Shown in pieces: positions 19,781-20,310 of a stretch of DNA of 20,310 nucleotides. The stretch spans positions 1 through 20,310 of the forward strand of contig JAEXXR010000052.1 in the NCBI GenBank assembly GCA_023405705.1. Reading direction: 5' to 3'. Below the pieces are notes generated by a model, which saw nothing but the letters and a program-made list of their open reading frames with translations, had not been told where the DNA came from and searched no databases. This DNA comes from Actinomycetes bacterium (GTDB taxonomy: Bacteria > Actinomycetota > Thermoleophilia > Solirubrobacterales > Solirubrobacteraceae). Numbering within the stretch: the first letter of the stretch is position 1; every line of letters begins with the position of its first letter. The translations under genes were made by a program, and so were the position numbers.

Positions 19781-20310
19781 CCTCCACCGATCGTCACCCG
19801 GTGCGCTCCTACCAGCGGATCTTCCGCCCCGAGCGCCGGATCTATCAAGTCGAAGGGCACCGCCTCCCGGTCCCCGGCGGCGTGCCGTTGTGGTGGCTGG
19901 GCTACGCGATCGGCGCGCTGCTGGCCGTGATCGCGCTCTCCACCCGCTCACAGCCCTTGAGCGTCCTGCTCGCCGCCACCGTGGCGGCGGCCGGGGCCGC
20001 CCTCGGCGCGCGCTCGGGCGCGTTGGTCGCGGGGGCGGCGGCGTTGGGCGGCGCGCAGGTCGTCGGCTACATGCTGGCGACGGTGGACTGGCCGATGCGG
20101 TTGGTCGTGCTGCCGGCGCTGGTCGCGACGCTCGCGACCCAGGCGACCCCGGACGGCCGCGCCGCGCACCGCTTCGCGCGGTCATGGCTGACGTTGCAGT
20201 TGCGGCCCGAGCGGCGCACCCTCGGCCGCCCGCTGCCCACTCTCGGCGAGCCGGTCGCGCTCTCCGGCGCGCTGACCGTCGCGTCCGATCACCACGGGCA
20301 GCGTCTGCGC
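19777..20310 (+). CDS. Conjugative transfer protein, TcpE/PrgI-like (3' end beyond window)
   Basis: Open to the window edge (178 codons seen, no stop). The N-terminus has the pattern of TcpE/PrgI-type proteins, RSYQRIFRPERRIYQVEGHR then LPVPGGVPLWWLGYAI. Two hydrophobic regions follow (LGYAIGALLAVIALS and an Ala/Gly-rich pair around LAATVAAAGAALGA and VVGYMLATVDWPMRLVV), then a soluble part starting HRFARSWLTLQLRPERR. TcpE family proteins are membrane components of the conjugation channel. ATG overlaps the preceding stop (ATGA). In known elements the VirB4-like ATPase usually follows soon after, which would be the next thing to look for past the window. Confidence 0.8.
   Translation, partial: MTSTDRHPVRSYQRIFRPERRIYQVEGHRLPVPGGVPLWWLGYAIGALLAVIALSTRSQPLSVLLAATVAAAGAALGARSGALVAGAAALGGAQVVGYMLATVDWPMRLVVLPALVATLATQATPDGRAAHRFARSWLTLQLRPERRTLGRPLPTLGEPVALSGALTVASDHHGQRLR

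Noticed and set aside
1..20310. CRISPR arrays, insertion sequences, rRNA genes
   Set aside because: No regularly spaced repeats, transposase motifs or rRNA-like sequence seen on either strand.

Overview
The window is high-GC, Gram-positive-type DNA. GC-rich third positions, GGAGG-type ribosome binding sites, GTG/TTG starts, a zinc-ribbon MscL and a FadD15-like acyl-CoA synthetase suggest an actinobacterium. Thermoleophilia (Solirubrobacter/Conexibacter-like) is my best guess, but it rests on general protein resemblance and not on a phylogenetic marker.

Left part (1-9374), chromosomal housekeeping, mostly minus strand: MscL channel; S13 D-Ala-D-Ala carboxypeptidase; a divergent patatin-like phospholipase; a secreted four-cysteine protein with extraordinary CTA/ATA codon use; a HisC-like aminotransferase cotranscribed with a small membrane protein and a long-chain acyl-CoA synthetase (carrying a 1-nt frameshift near its 3' end); a 62-aa helix-turn-helix protein; a Nif3-family metal protein and a membrane protein.

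The junction is tRNA-Pro(CGG) at 9542-9615 with a strong terminator. Everything to its right looks accessory and is on the plus strand except one gene. I read it as the left arm of an integrative and conjugative element (ICE) inserted at the tRNA 3' end. No integrase or second att site lies in the window, so this is inference.

Element layout: (a) 9858-12688, a promoter with an overlapping inverted repeat, then five tightly coupled genes. Three encode five copies of an unrecognised helical domain with the signature RLLDD-(F/L/I)-GW; the last two are XRE and ribbon-helix-helix DNA-binding proteins. (b) 12769-17001, a visibly less GC-rich island: GHKL (MORC/Hsp90-like) ATPase, a Rossmann methyltransferase-like protein, a C5-cytosine methyltransferase and a Vsr-type endonuclease, probably one restriction-modification-type defence system. 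(c) 17112-18388, two ArsR-type repressors flanking a small acidic protein, with several inverted repeats and a possible leader peptide. (d) 18600-20310, the start of a conjugation operon (TcpC-like, VirB2-like small membrane protein, TcpE/PrgI-like protein cut by the window end).

The best candidates for undescribed biology are the RLLDD-GW repeat operon, the ATPase/methyltransferase-like/Dcm/Vsr set, the CTA-rich secreted gene, and the hairpin that buries the mscL ribosome binding site.
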